Assembly (NCBI RefSeq): GCF_015207735.1 | Contig: NZ_JADEWG010000023.1 | Location: 1 to 64,000, forward strand | Direction of reading: 5' to 3' | DNA length: 64,000 bases | Source: [Phormidium] sp. LEGE 05292 | Lineage (GTDB): Bacteria > Cyanobacteriota > Cyanobacteriia > Cyanobacteriales > Aerosakkonemataceae | In this document: positions 7,811-15,710 of the stretch, piece by piece | How the letters are laid out: each line of letters begins with the position of its first letter | Numbering within the stretch: position 1 is the stretch's first letter | Position numbers and translations under genes: made by a program | The notes under the pieces: model-generated | The model's database searches: none | Seen by the model: only the letters and a program-made list of their open reading frames with translations | What the model was told of the DNA's origin: nothing

Positions 7811-9347
7811 TATTCCAGGGCGTTGTCGTCTTCGCGTTGATAAAATTGGTAGCGATCGCAAATTCACAGATAGGCTTAAGCAACTGGTTGAATCTTGGGA
7901 AATGACGATCGCAGTTCGCATCAATCAAGCTGCGCGATCGCTCATTGTCACTTACAAGGAAGATGCGATCGCTATTGAAGCTGCCCAAAATTATCTTAAT
8001 ACTTGCATCCAATCAGCAGCTAATTTAACTACAACTAATGTCTCAGATTCAGGTATTGATTCAGAAGATTTGATCCCACTGGTTAATCAATGGCGAGATT
8101 TAACTTTGCCTGTACTTAGTCTCAGTTTGGCATTATTGGCGGTTCCTTTAGAACTGCCTGTGGTGTTGGTGGGAGGTGCGATCGCAGCAGCAGCAATGCC
8201 TTGGTTTAATCGTGCCACAGATAGTTTACTCAAGGATCGCCAACCTAATATTGACTTGCTAGATTCTCTCTGGATGGGATTACATACGGTACAGGGTAAT
8301 TTTGTTGCTCCCGCTTTGAAAACCTGTTTAGTAGAATCTCGGCGCAGTTGGCGCAAAACAAATGCCCAAAACTGGGAAAATCAGGTAATTTTAGCAGCGG
8401 AAGTAAGCGATAATTTGCCAAGATTAATTGCTCACCAGATCCAAACGGCTCCGGTACATGATACCCAACTGGGGGCTGCTCAAGCTCATTTTTTGCGAGA
8501 GGCAATAGTACCAACGATTTTGATGGGAGGAGCGATTTTTGCGGCTACGGGGAATTTGAGTGCAGCGATCGCACCATTTCAATTAGACTTCGGTAGTGGG
8601 ATTCCCATTTCTATTTCGACAACTTTACTATCAGCTTTGGTGCTTGCAGTTCAGCAGGGAGCTTACATTCGCAGTGGTGGAGTTCTGGAAAAGCTAGCAC
8701 AGGTAGATACTATTGTGTTAGATACGGGGCTACGAGACAATACAATTTGCACTTCTACCAGAGAAGCGATCGCAGTCTTACAAAACCAAGGAATCAGTGT
8801 TTATTTACTCCATAATCCTGATATTTACCCTGAAACAATAGCTATGAGAGCGAAATGGTTGGGTATTCCTATCAGCCACATCATCTCAGTAAATCATATT
8901 AAAACCCTACAATCTTCAGGGAAGCGCGTAGCAACGATCGGCGAATATTCTAAGTCAATCTCTGCCAATGCTGATATTTCTGTATTAATGACACAACCAA
9001 ATTGGACAATAGAAGAAATAGTGAAAACCCCAGCTGATGTAGTGCTTTTAGATCGGGATTGGTGGGGGTTGGTGAATGCGATCGAAATTGCCAAAAAAGC
9101 TTATGAGCGAGTCTATCAAAATACGGCGATCGTTTTTTTTCCCAATTTAATAGTCACTTGTGGCGGTGTATTTTTTGGATTAAATCCCATAGTTAACGTG
9201 ATTGTAAATAATGGGTCTGCTTTGGTGGCAGAATTTATTAATAATCAGCATCCTTTATTTGAAGGGAAAAGTGTAACAACAACTTGCGTTAGATTCCGAG
9301 TTGGCGATCGACACTACACATACGCAAGTGCGATCGAGTCATTATAG
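7773..9347 (+). CDS. Catalytically dead P-type ATPase paralogue
   Basis: This 524-residue protein begins inside the preceding ATPase gene (38-base overlap; a second ATG is at 7779), so translation is probably coupled. It keeps the HMA-like N-terminus (HSIPGRCRLRV), the membrane helices and the distinctive DFGSGIPIS turn matching DLGTGIRVS of the full pump. It also keeps the IRSGGVLEKLAQVDTI stretch before the phosphorylation site and the C-terminal helix pair (NPIVNVIVNNGSALVAE). It lacks the whole actuator domain including TGES. DKTGT is replaced by DTGLRD, the nucleotide domain is nearly gone, and GDGIND has become GEYSKS. It cannot hydrolyse ATP by the P-type mechanism, yet the frame is open throughout, so it is more likely a maintained non-catalytic partner subunit than a recent pseudogene. 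Confidence 0.85.
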   Translation: MVMDKNLPLFIHSIPGRCRLRVDKIGSDRKFTDRLKQLVESWEMTIAVRINQAARSLIVTYKEDAIAIEAAQNYLNTCIQSAANLTTTNVSDSGIDSEDLIPLVNQWRDLTLPVLSLSLALLAVPLELPVVLVGGAIAAAAMPWFNRATDSLLKDRQPNIDLLDSLWMGLHTVQGNFVAPALKTCLVESRRSWRKTNAQNWENQVILAAEVSDNLPRLIAHQIQTAPVHDTQLGAAQAHFLREAIVPTILMGGAIFAATGNLSAAIAPFQLDFGSGIPISISTTLLSALVLAVQQGAYIRSGGVLEKLAQVDTIVLDTGLRDNTICTSTREAIAVLQNQGISVYLLHNPDIYPETIAMRAKWLGIPISHIISVNHIKTLQSSGKRVATIGEYSKSISANADISVLMTQPNWTIEEIVKTPADVVLLDRDWWGLVNAIEIAKKAYERVYQNTAIVFFPNLIVTCGGVFFGLNPIVNVIVNNGSALVAEFINNQHPLFEGKSVTTTCVRFRVGDRHYTYASAIESL

Positions 9348-9525
9348 TTCTTCTGAAAATCAGGAAGCTTCTCTGCGATAGCAACTTTGGCTCTTTCAGG
9401 TTAATTTTTCAAAATCTATAGTCAATATTTAGGAAAAGCTGGTTCAAAAGAACATATTGATGCGGTAATCTAGGTTTAATTATTAAAAGTACCAACCGTT
9501 CATTAAAAGTGTAGGATAAACAACG

Positions 9526-10089
9526 ATGACATCTGCATTTGCGACCCCAGAAGAATTTAGTAGTCTAGCTCTAGCCAACGGTGCATTTGGAATTAGAGAG
9601 TATTTAAAAAGTGGTTATGAAATAGTGCATCAAATCCAGGGAAGAATTCGCATTCGGATTTCCCGATTAGCTTACGATCGAGATTATGGCGATCGCTTAA
9701 CTCAGATGCTAAAAGTCATTGCTGGTGTGACTGAAGTTAATATCAACCAGATGGCAAAATCTCTGACAATGTACTATCAGGAAAACACAAATGCCGCACG
9801 GATGGTTCGATCGCTAATTGTTTCCGCACCCAAAGTAGTAGAGGTAGTAGTTCCAACAATAGTTAATCAAGAAACATTTAATTTCCAAATTTTTGATGAT
9901 TCGACTCAGTTACATCATAAAATTAAGCCCCTATTCCACAGATTGTCAATCATTCTCTTAGAGCTTATGGGGACAATTTTTTTCTTAGTAGGTATCATTG
10001 GTTTGCTGTTGCCCATTTTACCAGGTACTCCTTTTTTTATCTTGGGTTCCCTCTGTTTTATAGTAGCTTCAGAATTATCCTTAATTTGA
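9526..10089 (+). CDS. HMA-like domain fused to DUF454-type membrane segment
   Basis: This is a 187-residue protein. Residues about 28-95 form the same cysteine-free HMA-like domain (HQIQGRIRIRISR ... VNINQMAKSLTMYY). After a linker, residues about 140-187 are hydrophobic with the DUF454 (YbaN-like) signature LLLPILPGTPFFILGSLCF. The chain ends soon after this signature, whereas DUF454 proteins continue, so the C-terminus may be shortened. It is the last gene of the plus-strand cluster, 178 bases after the pseudo-ATPase and before a hairpin. The shared HMA type suggests it docks with the same complex. Confidence 0.75.
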   Translation: MTSAFATPEEFSSLALANGAFGIREYLKSGYEIVHQIQGRIRIRISRLAYDRDYGDRLTQMLKVIAGVTEVNINQMAKSLTMYYQENTNAARMVRSLIVSAPKVVEVVVPTIVNQETFNFQIFDDSTQLHHKIKPLFHRLSIILLELMGTIFFLVGIIGLLLPILPGTPFFILGSLCFIVASELSLI

Positions 10090-10091
10090 TT

Positions 10092-10119
10092 GTTCACAAC
10101 AGACTGATTTGTTGTGAAC
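10092..10119 (+). terminator. Hairpin after the HMA/ATPase cluster
   Basis: A perfect 10-bp inverted repeat GTTCACAACA/TGTTGTGAAC with an 8-base loop starts 3 bases after the stop codon. It lacks a strong T-run, and the CACAAC core also belongs to the dispersed hairpin family at 43501, so it may be a repeat serving as a terminator. Confidence 0.45.
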
Positions 10120-10150
10120 GCTTTAGTGGTTTACAAGAAGTCTCTCTAAT

Positions 10151-10273
10151 CGGGAGCATCCCAATTTTGCAAATATATACGTAGGGGCGAAGCATTCCGG
10201 CAGATAAGTTATTACTTAAAACCAGAGATTTACTACCAGAATGCTTCGCCCTTACAAAATCGGGATGCTCCCC
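10151..10273. repeat. MITE-like 123-bp inverted-repeat element
   Basis: The ends are long imperfect inverted repeats. GGGAGCATCCC with AATTTTG is mirrored at the right end, and GTAGGGGCGAAGCATTC is mirrored by GAATGCTTCGCCCTTAC. About 45 unpaired bases lie in the middle. The inner end GTAGGGGCG is shared with the elements at 35093-35160 and 53444-53510. It sits between the convergent ends of the HMA cluster and the MFS gene. Confidence 0.7.
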
Positions 10274-10275
10274 TT

Positions 10276-11544
10276 CTAATCTTCATGGATAGAGTCCAAG
10301 TACCACATTTTTTGCCAAATCAAAGCTACTGCCACGACTACAAGTACTGTGCCAATACCTCCACTAACTACGGAAAATATTGGCCCAAAAAAGGCAGCAA
10401 CTAAACCAGATTCAAAACCGCCCAATTCGTTAGACATACTGATAAAAACACTATTCACAGCTGATACTCTACCGCGCAATTCATTAGGAGTACGAATCTG
10501 TACCAAAGTATGCCGAATTACCACGCTGATGCTATCAAGAGCACCAGTCAAAAATAACATTAATAATGATAGCCACAACGAACGAGAAAGACCGAAAATA
10601 ATTGTTGCTATGCCGAAACCTACAACCGACAAAAGTAATACTTTTCCCGTGTGATGAAAGGGAGGTAAATAAGCCAAAACTACTGTCATCATTAAAGCCC
10701 CGATCGCAGGGGCTGCTTGTAACCAACCTAATTCTACTGGGCCTGCGTGTAAAATATCTTTGGCATAGATTGGTAATAAAAAGACTGCTCCTCCAAACAA
10801 TACAGCAAATAAATCTAAGGTAATTGCTGCTAAAATTAGTTGATTTTTCCAAATAAATTTTACTCCTCCAGACAAAGCTTTAAGTGACAAAGGTTCTTTG
10901 GATAATGTCTTTTTCTGTTTAGGAATTAAGGCTACTGCAACTAAACACAAAAAAGCTAAAATTCCTGCCAGTATATAGACATTTGTAGCTCCTCCTTTAA
11001 GGGCAATTATAATTCCTCCTAAAGATGGCCCTGCAACTGAGGCAAATTGGAATGTACTACTATTCCAAGTGGCGGCATTTGTAAAAGCACTTTTGGGAAT
11101 TAATTGCCAAACAAAAGCATCGGTTGCTGGTTTACTAAATGCTCTAGCAATACCTATTAATAATAAGCAGCTATAAATGAGAAAAATTGAACCTTTGGTG
11201 ATGGAAAGAATGGCTAAACCGAAGGAGCAAAAGGAGAGGAGCCAAATTGTTAAAAGCATGGTAAATTTGCGATCGAACCGATCGGCTAAATCTCCAGCAA
11301 TTAAAGTTAAAGCCATGATGGGAATAACTTGTATCAACCCAACCCCACCCAAAACCATCGCTGAACCAGTGCGATCGTACAGTTCCCAACCCACAGCCAC
11401 ACTTTGCATTTGATAACCCAAATACAGCAATAAACGACCGATAGTAAATAATCGATAATTGCGAAATCTGAGAGCAGCAAAAGGGTCATGCCGATCTGTA
11501 ATTAAAACATTTTCAGTTACTTGTTTTTTTGTTGTCCACCACAT
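10276..11544 (-). CDS. MFS exporter (EntS-like)
   Basis: This 422-residue protein with about 12 membrane segments is a major facilitator of the MFS_3/EntS type. Typical signs are the N-terminal DPFAALRFRNYRLF entry, the loop 2-3 motif GDLADRFDRK, and the ELRGRVSAVN patch between helices 10 and 11. It is predicted to export a small molecule across the inner membrane; the substrate is unknown. It starts 17 bases after the marR stop, so the two form an operon and the regulator probably controls this exporter. Confidence 0.88.
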   Translation of the reverse strand: MWWTTKKQVTENVLITDRHDPFAALRFRNYRLFTIGRLLLYLGYQMQSVAVGWELYDRTGSAMVLGGVGLIQVIPIMALTLIAGDLADRFDRKFTMLLTIWLLSFCSFGLAILSITKGSIFLIYSCLLLIGIARAFSKPATDAFVWQLIPKSAFTNAATWNSSTFQFASVAGPSLGGIIIALKGGATNVYILAGILAFLCLVAVALIPKQKKTLSKEPLSLKALSGGVKFIWKNQLILAAITLDLFAVLFGGAVFLLPIYAKDILHAGPVELGWLQAAPAIGALMMTVVLAYLPPFHHTGKVLLLSVVGFGIATIIFGLSRSLWLSLLMLFLTGALDSISVVIRHTLVQIRTPNELRGRVSAVNSVFISMSNELGGFESGLVAAFFGPIFSVVSGGIGTVLVVVAVALIWQKMWYLDSIHED

Positions 11545-11561
11545 TTTTGAAAACCATTACT

Positions 11562-12041
11562 TCATTCTTCAGGAGGCTCTAAGGATTTATCTTCTAACAC
11601 ATCTTTGAGCAGAGTTAATCCTTCTTCAATTAGAAGAATTTGCTCTTCTGTCAAACTATTAAGTAAGTCGGAAATGCGCGATCGAGTTTGCGATCGACAT
11701 TCCTCTAAATGAACCTTTCCCGCTTCCGTCAGATTCAGAACTACTCGTCGTCGTTCCTTTGGATCGTCACAACGATGCACAAAATCCCGTTGTACTAACC
11801 GTTCTGTATTTGCTGAAGCAGTCGCACGGGTGACTCCCAAATGTTCTGCTAAATCAGAAAGCGATGCACCAGGATTACGATCCAAAAATGCCAGCGTCCG
11901 AAATTGCGGTACAGACATAGTTGTAGAATTGCGAGAACGAATATCTGCACGGATAAATCGCATTGCTAGCGGGATTGTTTCCATAACTCTAGCGGCACAC
12001 TTTTCTGACGTAATTTTTCGATTATGTTGCTTTTTCCCCAT
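11562..12041 (-). CDS. MarR-family transcriptional regulator
   Basis: This 159-residue winged-helix regulator carries the MarR core (LSDLAEHLGVTRATASANTERLVQRDFVHR) and the wing sequence DPKERRRVVLNLTEAG. The N- and C-terminal helices form the dimer interface. It is first in an operon with the MFS exporter. Such proteins usually repress a divergent or downstream exporter and are released by a ligand. Two inverted repeats nearby are candidate sites: ACTCT/AGAGT at 12099-12112 in its own promoter, and the 9-bp-arm palindrome at 13978-13998 before the ABC exporter genes. Confidence 0.9.
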   Translation of the reverse strand: MGKKQHNRKITSEKCAARVMETIPLAMRFIRADIRSRNSTTMSVPQFRTLAFLDRNPGASLSDLAEHLGVTRATASANTERLVQRDFVHRCDDPKERRRVVLNLTEAGKVHLEECRSQTRSRISDLLNSLTEEQILLIEEGLTLLKDVLEDKSLEPPEE

Positions 12042-12098
12042 TTAATTTTTAACCTCACGCTCATCGCTAATGTTAAGAAAATATAGAGCAGCAATTTT

Positions 12099-12112
12099 AC
12101 TCTAAAAAGAGT
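12099..12112. promoter_or_regulatory. Small inverted repeat upstream of marR
   Basis: A perfect 5-bp inverted repeat, ACTCT and AGAGT with a 4-base A spacer, lies 58 bases upstream of the marR start. It could be an operator for autoregulation, but it is short enough to be chance. Confidence 0.25.
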
Positions 12113-12194
12113 TACTACCTTATCTCTACTTTTGCTTAATCAGCGACCAGCTTTTCCAGGGATGGAGGATGACAGGCAAGATGCCTATCCTACG

Positions 12195-12252
12195 GGATTG
12201 GGGACTGGGTACTTTCCTCATCCCTAGTACCCAGTACCCAGTCCCCTATCCC
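12195..12252. repeat. Palindromic GGGGACTGGGTACT repeat
   Basis: GGGGACTGGGTACT is followed after 13 bases by its complement (AGTACCCAG repeated, then TCCCC). It is a dispersed low-complexity repeat that ends 6 bases before the ABC permease stop codon. Just upstream, 12168-12191 holds a GACAGGCAAGATGCCTATC-type repeat related to the one at 52524. Confidence 0.6.
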
Positions 12253-12258
12253 CAAAAC

Positions 12259-13113
12259 CTAAGTAGCTATGCTTGGGTAAAGTCTTCCGCAGATAAATGT
12301 TAGAACTACTACTACTGCCAGCAAAATCAGACAATCTGTACCAAATCCATAAATACTACGACCATTCGCCAGCATTGTTCCCCGCAAAGCATCCACCATA
12401 TAAGTTAAAGGATTAAGGTGCGCGATCGATCGCAACCATATCGGCATCAGAACAATGGGATAAATCGCATTGCTAGCAAAAAATAAGGGCATAGTTAACA
12501 ATTGTCCAATACCCGTAAAGCGTTCGCGTGACTTTACCAGACAGCCAATAATTAAGGAAAAAGTGCAAAAACAAGCTGCCCCTAAAAACACAACCAGTAC
12601 AACACCCAAAAAAGCTAAGGGATTGAGATTGAGGTGTACACCAATCAGCAACGACAATAGGTAAATTACAATCACTTGGCAAAAGCCTCTAACTCCGGCT
12701 GACAAGGCTTTACCAAGCACCATTGCTGCACGGGGAGTCGGACTAGCGAGGAATTTATGGACTGTTCCCAAGTCTCGTTCCCAAATAATGGACATTCCAC
12801 CACTAAAAATGGCTACAAATAAAACGCTTTGTGCCAAAATTCCCGCAGCCATAAAATCCAAATAAGGTAAACCATTACTGGGTATGGCTCGAATTTTGGC
12901 GAAAACTTGTCCGAAAATTACTAACCAAAGCACAGGTTGAGCCGCACGTACAAATAAATCGCTAGGATCGTGAAGTAGTTTGCGGACTTCTAATTCTGTA
13001 AGGACGATCGTTTTTCTAATTAATTCTGAGATTGCACTCAGCCAATTATTGGCACGCTTATGTTTTGGTTTAACCCAACCGTTTAGCAGTGCGCCTGATT
13101 CTTGAGGTTTCAC
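12259..13113 (-). CDS. ABC-2 type exporter permease (DrrB-like)
   Basis: This 284-residue membrane protein has about six helices of the ABC-2 family (drug or polysaccharide exporters, DrrB/NodJ type). It includes the conserved ERDLGTVHKFLASPTPR loop and a C-terminal helix pair with NPLTYMVDALRG. Its start overlaps the ATPase gene by 44 bases, so the two are translationally coupled and form one exporter. The substrate is unknown. Genes of this type often follow a MarR regulator, as here. Confidence 0.88.
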   Translation of the reverse strand: MKPQESGALLNGWVKPKHKRANNWLSAISELIRKTIVLTELEVRKLLHDPSDLFVRAAQPVLWLVIFGQVFAKIRAIPSNGLPYLDFMAAGILAQSVLFVAIFSGGMSIIWERDLGTVHKFLASPTPRAAMVLGKALSAGVRGFCQVIVIYLLSLLIGVHLNLNPLAFLGVVLVVFLGAACFCTFSLIIGCLVKSRERFTGIGQLLTMPLFFASNAIYPIVLMPIWLRSIAHLNPLTYMVDALRGTMLANGRSIYGFGTDCLILLAVVVVLTFICGRLYPSIAT

Positions 13114-13957
13114 GATAATTCGCTCCCGATGCTAATAAATCCCCGGTGTAGTGAATAAAAACATCATCTAAAGTCGCATCTTCTTGGTTAAGGGATGCTT
13201 TCAATTCTGTGGGTGTACCTGTGACAATTACTTGACCTTGGTGCATAATTGCAATGCGATCGCACAAACTATCCGCTTCCTCCATAAAATGAGTAGTTAA
13301 AAAGACAGTTGTGCCAAAGTTCGATCGCAATCTTTCCACTAATTCCCAAACATTACTCCGGGCTAAAGGATCAAGTCCGACGGTTGGTTCATCTAAAAAC
13401 AATACTAATGGTTGATGTAGAATGGCTTGGGCAATTTCTAACTTGCGAATCATCCCTCCAGAATATTGCTGAACTAATCTATGAGCAGCATCTTGCAAAC
13501 CCATAAAGTTCAGCAATTCCCGAATGTAGTTTTCTCGTTTTTTTCGGGGAATATCGTATAACTTGGCAAAAATCAGCAGATTTTCGTACCCTGTTAAACT
13601 GCCATCGGCGGAAAGTGCTTGGGGAACATAGCCAATTGCCCTTCTCACTGTGGCAGCTTGGCGGGTGAGATCCAATCCGGCAATAGTTGCACTTCCGGCG
13701 CTAGGAGGCAGCAAGGTGGTCAGCATTTTAATGGCTGTACTTTTACCCGCCCCATTAGGCCCTAGTAAACCAAATACTTCCCCTGCTTGCACAGTTAAGT
13801 TTAAGTCATTAACTGCGATATGCCTAACGGCACGCTGCGCGAACGCTTTACCAAAGCGTCGCGTTAAGGCATGAGTTTCTAAGATCGCAGAGGCGTTAGT
13901 GGGCGGAAGTTGCGATTCTCCTGTGGAACTTCCTACGTTTTGAGTAAGTCTGGTCAC
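13070..13957 (-). CDS. ABC exporter ATP-binding protein (DrrA-like) with repeat-coded insert
   Basis: This 295-residue ATPase subunit pairs with the permease at 12259. It shows Walker A (GPNGAGKST), signature (YSGGM), Walker B (LFLDEPTVGLDP) and the switch histidine (TTHFME). In this family the first strand (LTRRFG) normally runs almost directly into the AVNDLNL strand. Here about 10 extra residues (KAFAQRAVRH) separate them and are encoded by a palindromic repeat at 13822-13870 that keeps the frame. The insert precedes Walker A in a surface loop, so activity may be retained. An alternative reading, that the loop is native, is less likely because the DNA is a clear inverted repeat. Confidence 0.88.
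   Translation of the reverse strand: MTRLTQNVGSSTGESQLPPTNASAILETHALTRRFGKAFAQRAVRHIAVNDLNLTVQAGEVFGLLGPNGAGKSTAIKMLTTLLPPSAGSATIAGLDLTRQAATVRRAIGYVPQALSADGSLTGYENLLIFAKLYDIPRKKRENYIRELLNFMGLQDAAHRLVQQYSGGMIRKLEIAQAILHQPLVLFLDEPTVGLDPLARSNVWELVERLRSNFGTTVFLTTHFMEEADSLCDRIAIMHQGQVIVTGTPTELKASLNQEDATLDDVFIHYTGDLLASGANYRETSRIRRTAKRLG
13822..13870. repeat. 49-bp palindromic repeat inside the ABC ATPase gene
   Basis: An imperfect inverted repeat has outer arms GCCTAACG / CGTTAAGGC and an inner pair AACGCTTT / AAAGCGT. Its GGCACGCTGCGCGAACG core looks like small dispersed repeats known from cyanobacterial genomes. It lies fully within the coding sequence and in frame. Confidence 0.65.
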
Positions 13958-13977
13958 GAATTGATTGACCTCTCAGG

Positions 13978-13998
13978 ATAGTTAGAACATCTAACTAT
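13978..13998. promoter_or_regulatory. Perfect palindrome upstream of the ABC exporter genes
   Basis: Two 9-bp arms, ATAGTTAGA and TCTAACTAT, are separated by ACA and lie 20 bases upstream of the ABC ATPase start. Size and symmetry match MarR-type or TetR-type operators. The MarR protein encoded about 2 kb downstream on the same strand is the obvious candidate. I did not find a second copy before marR itself. Confidence 0.5.
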
Positions 13999-14075
13999 TA
14001 GTTTTACATAAATTTGGTGAAAAGTTTTGTTTTTTGATTTTTTTTGAACTGCATTAGGCGCTTTAACGCTAGATA

Positions 14076-14141
14076 AGAGCAATCCAAGAAGGAGAAGAAA
14101 CCGGAACTGTTAGTCGAGAAGCTATTTTCCAGATTCTTTAG
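14076..14141 (+). pseudogene. 3' fragment of the antitoxin-like gene
   Basis: Twenty-one codons and a stop match the last codons of the intact gene at 20700-20903 almost residue for residue (RAIQEGEETxTVSREAIFxIL). No start and no upstream part exist; an in-frame TAG lies just before. Its end overlaps the 3' end of the HAD gene on the other strand. It belongs to the left copy of the direct repeat that flanks the defence island. Confidence 0.7.
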
Positions 14142-14202
14142 CCAAGGGAGATCGATCGTACTGTCGCAGCAGATCGGCGGGATCGTCGTAAATAGCGATC
14201 GC
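14076..14202. repeat. Left direct repeat of the defence island
   Basis: Bases 14076-14202 align with 20838-20964 in the same orientation. The first 85 or so bases are close to 85-90 percent identical by eye; the rest is weaker but ends in the same TAAATxGCGATCGC. Each copy contains the end of the antitoxin-like gene on the plus strand and the end of the HAD gene on the minus strand. Confidence 0.7.
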
Positions 14203-14796
14203 ACCAGATAATTCCTCATCACTAAAACCACCAGAACGAAAAGCAATAACTCCTACACCCGCTTTTCCAGCAGATTCAACATCGTAGGGTGTATCAGCTA
14301 ACATTACCGCTTTATCAGGCTCTAAATCAGCTTTTTGCAAAGCAACTTCCACAATATCCGGTGCAGGTTTTGAGTTTTCCGCATCGTTAGAAGTTGTCTG
14401 TTCTGGAATTAAATCATCTACACGAGCAATTTTTAACAAAATATCCATTTCTTGCGAAGTAGCTGAACTGGCAATAATTAAATGTAACCCCTGATCTTTC
14501 ATTTTTTGCACCAATTCTCGTGAACCGTTAGTAGCAACTAACTCAGAAGAAAATTTATTAAGAATCAATTCCTTGCGGCGATCGGAAAGTTTTTTGCAAA
14601 TTTCCTCCTTACCATTGAGTTCTGATACCAACTTGGGAATTAATTGATCGCTACCCATACCAATTAAAGGGCGCACATCTGCAAATTTTATTTCATATCC
14701 ATAGTCAGCAAATGCCTCTACCCAAGCTTGTGCGTGAGCATCATTGCTTAAAACCAGAGTTCCATCTACATCTAAAAGTACACCCTCTAACGGCAT
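14122..14796 (-). CDS. HAD-family phosphatase (phosphoglycolate phosphatase/beta-PGM type)
   Basis: This 224-residue HAD hydrolase has motif I DVDGTL with Asp nucleophile, motif II in IIASSAT, motif III lysine in NSKPAPD, and motif IV in MLADTPYDVE. A helical cap lies between motifs I and II. It probably removes phosphate from a small metabolite. The start at 14796 is chosen because GGAGAG precedes it; an upstream ATG at 14853 would add 19 residues without a ribosome-binding site. Its last codons (DRSPLAKE) lie in the left direct repeat, and a tail fragment of the same gene survives in the right repeat near 20905-20964. Confidence 0.85.
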   Translation of the reverse strand: MPLEGVLLDVDGTLVLSNDAHAQAWVEAFADYGYEIKFADVRPLIGMGSDQLIPKLVSELNGKEEICKKLSDRRKELILNKFSSELVATNGSRELVQKMKDQGLHLIIASSATSQEMDILLKIARVDDLIPEQTTSNDAENSKPAPDIVEVALQKADLEPDKAVMLADTPYDVESAGKAGVGVIAFRSGGFSDEELSGAIAIYDDPADLLRQYDRSPLAKESGK

Positions 14797-15076
14797 GATT
14801 CTCTCCTTCAAGTTAATTGCTTGATTATTGACATAGAGAACGTCAGAGTTCATCTGTCTTTAAGAAGAGGAGAAAATAGCGGATAGCTAGAAAGCCTATT
14901 CTATGAGTTCTTGTGTGGAAATGATTTACAATTTACATTATACCCAAGTAAAAAGAACCGTTATGGAAAGAATGAGAAAAGAACGATCGCACCAATCACA
15001 AAAGATAGAGCTATTAAAAATATATGCGACTAAAAAATTATCTTCCATTCAACTCTAAACTACTGTTACGCCAACA

Positions 15077-15586
15077 ATGATGAACTCTTTACGATTCCTA
15101 TCTTTTACGCTTATCCTGTGCGGTTGTCTGCAAAATTTAGCGATCGCTTCTGCACCAAATTTATCGGCCCACTTCAGCAAAGCTAATCAAATTAACGCTC
15201 AAATTGAACCTGCAACTGATGAAGCATTTTACAATGGAACCGTGCAGCAACTCGAACAAAGCACTAAAGGCTGCAAAAAAACCCAAAGAACGATCGGTAA
15301 TATGACTTACCAAATTTGTACCATTAACGGTCAACCAGTGCAAGCTTCAGAAGCACTGACTCAAGAGGGAGATGGTTTAGGATATTGGTTTAAGAATAAA
15401 CAAGTTAGAGCAATTCGCTTTTTTCATAATGGCGATCTGGCGATTTTCAACGATGGGAAATTAGCAGCTTTGTTTTATGATGGTGATAAAATGAAAACTG
15501 ATTTTACCGCATCGGAAAGGAAAGAATTAGAAGCGACTGCTAGAACTGGCTATCGCCGGATTTTTCAGGTGTTTAAAATTCAGTAA
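15077..15586 (+). CDS. Secreted or periplasmic hypothetical protein
   Basis: This 169-residue protein has a typical signal sequence (residues 1-25, hydrophobic core FLSFTLILCGCLQNLAIASA). It could be cleaved after ASA; LILC-G might instead be read as a lipobox. The mature part is hydrophilic with a Cys pair (KGCKKTQ and YQICTINGQP) and a repeated phenylalanine-rich strand pattern (RAIRFFHNGDLAIFNDGKLAALFYDGD). No family recognised. It sits between the HAD gene and the TacA/TacT module, inside the direct-repeat-bounded island. Confidence 0.7.
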   Translation: MMNSLRFLSFTLILCGCLQNLAIASAPNLSAHFSKANQINAQIEPATDEAFYNGTVQQLEQSTKGCKKTQRTIGNMTYQICTINGQPVQASEALTQEGDGLGYWFKNKQVRAIRFFHNGDLAIFNDGKLAALFYDGDKMKTDFTASERKELEATARTGYRRIFQVFKIQ

Positions 15587-15710
15587 TCGGGGAGAGTGCG
15601 ATCGCTCAATAGTTAACTTTAAACTATTGAGCAGCTTTTTGGATGGAGGAAAGCAGTTAGTAGTTCCATTATATGTTTGAATTTTAGTAGATGCGATCGC
15701 TTAAAACAAA

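Noticed and set aside
10349-10654. Plus-strand ORF within the MFS gene
   Set aside because: Shadow frame of a well-defined transporter.
14004-14246. Minus-strand ORF overlapping the HAD gene end
   Set aside because: Different frame of the repeat and HAD coding region without any motif.
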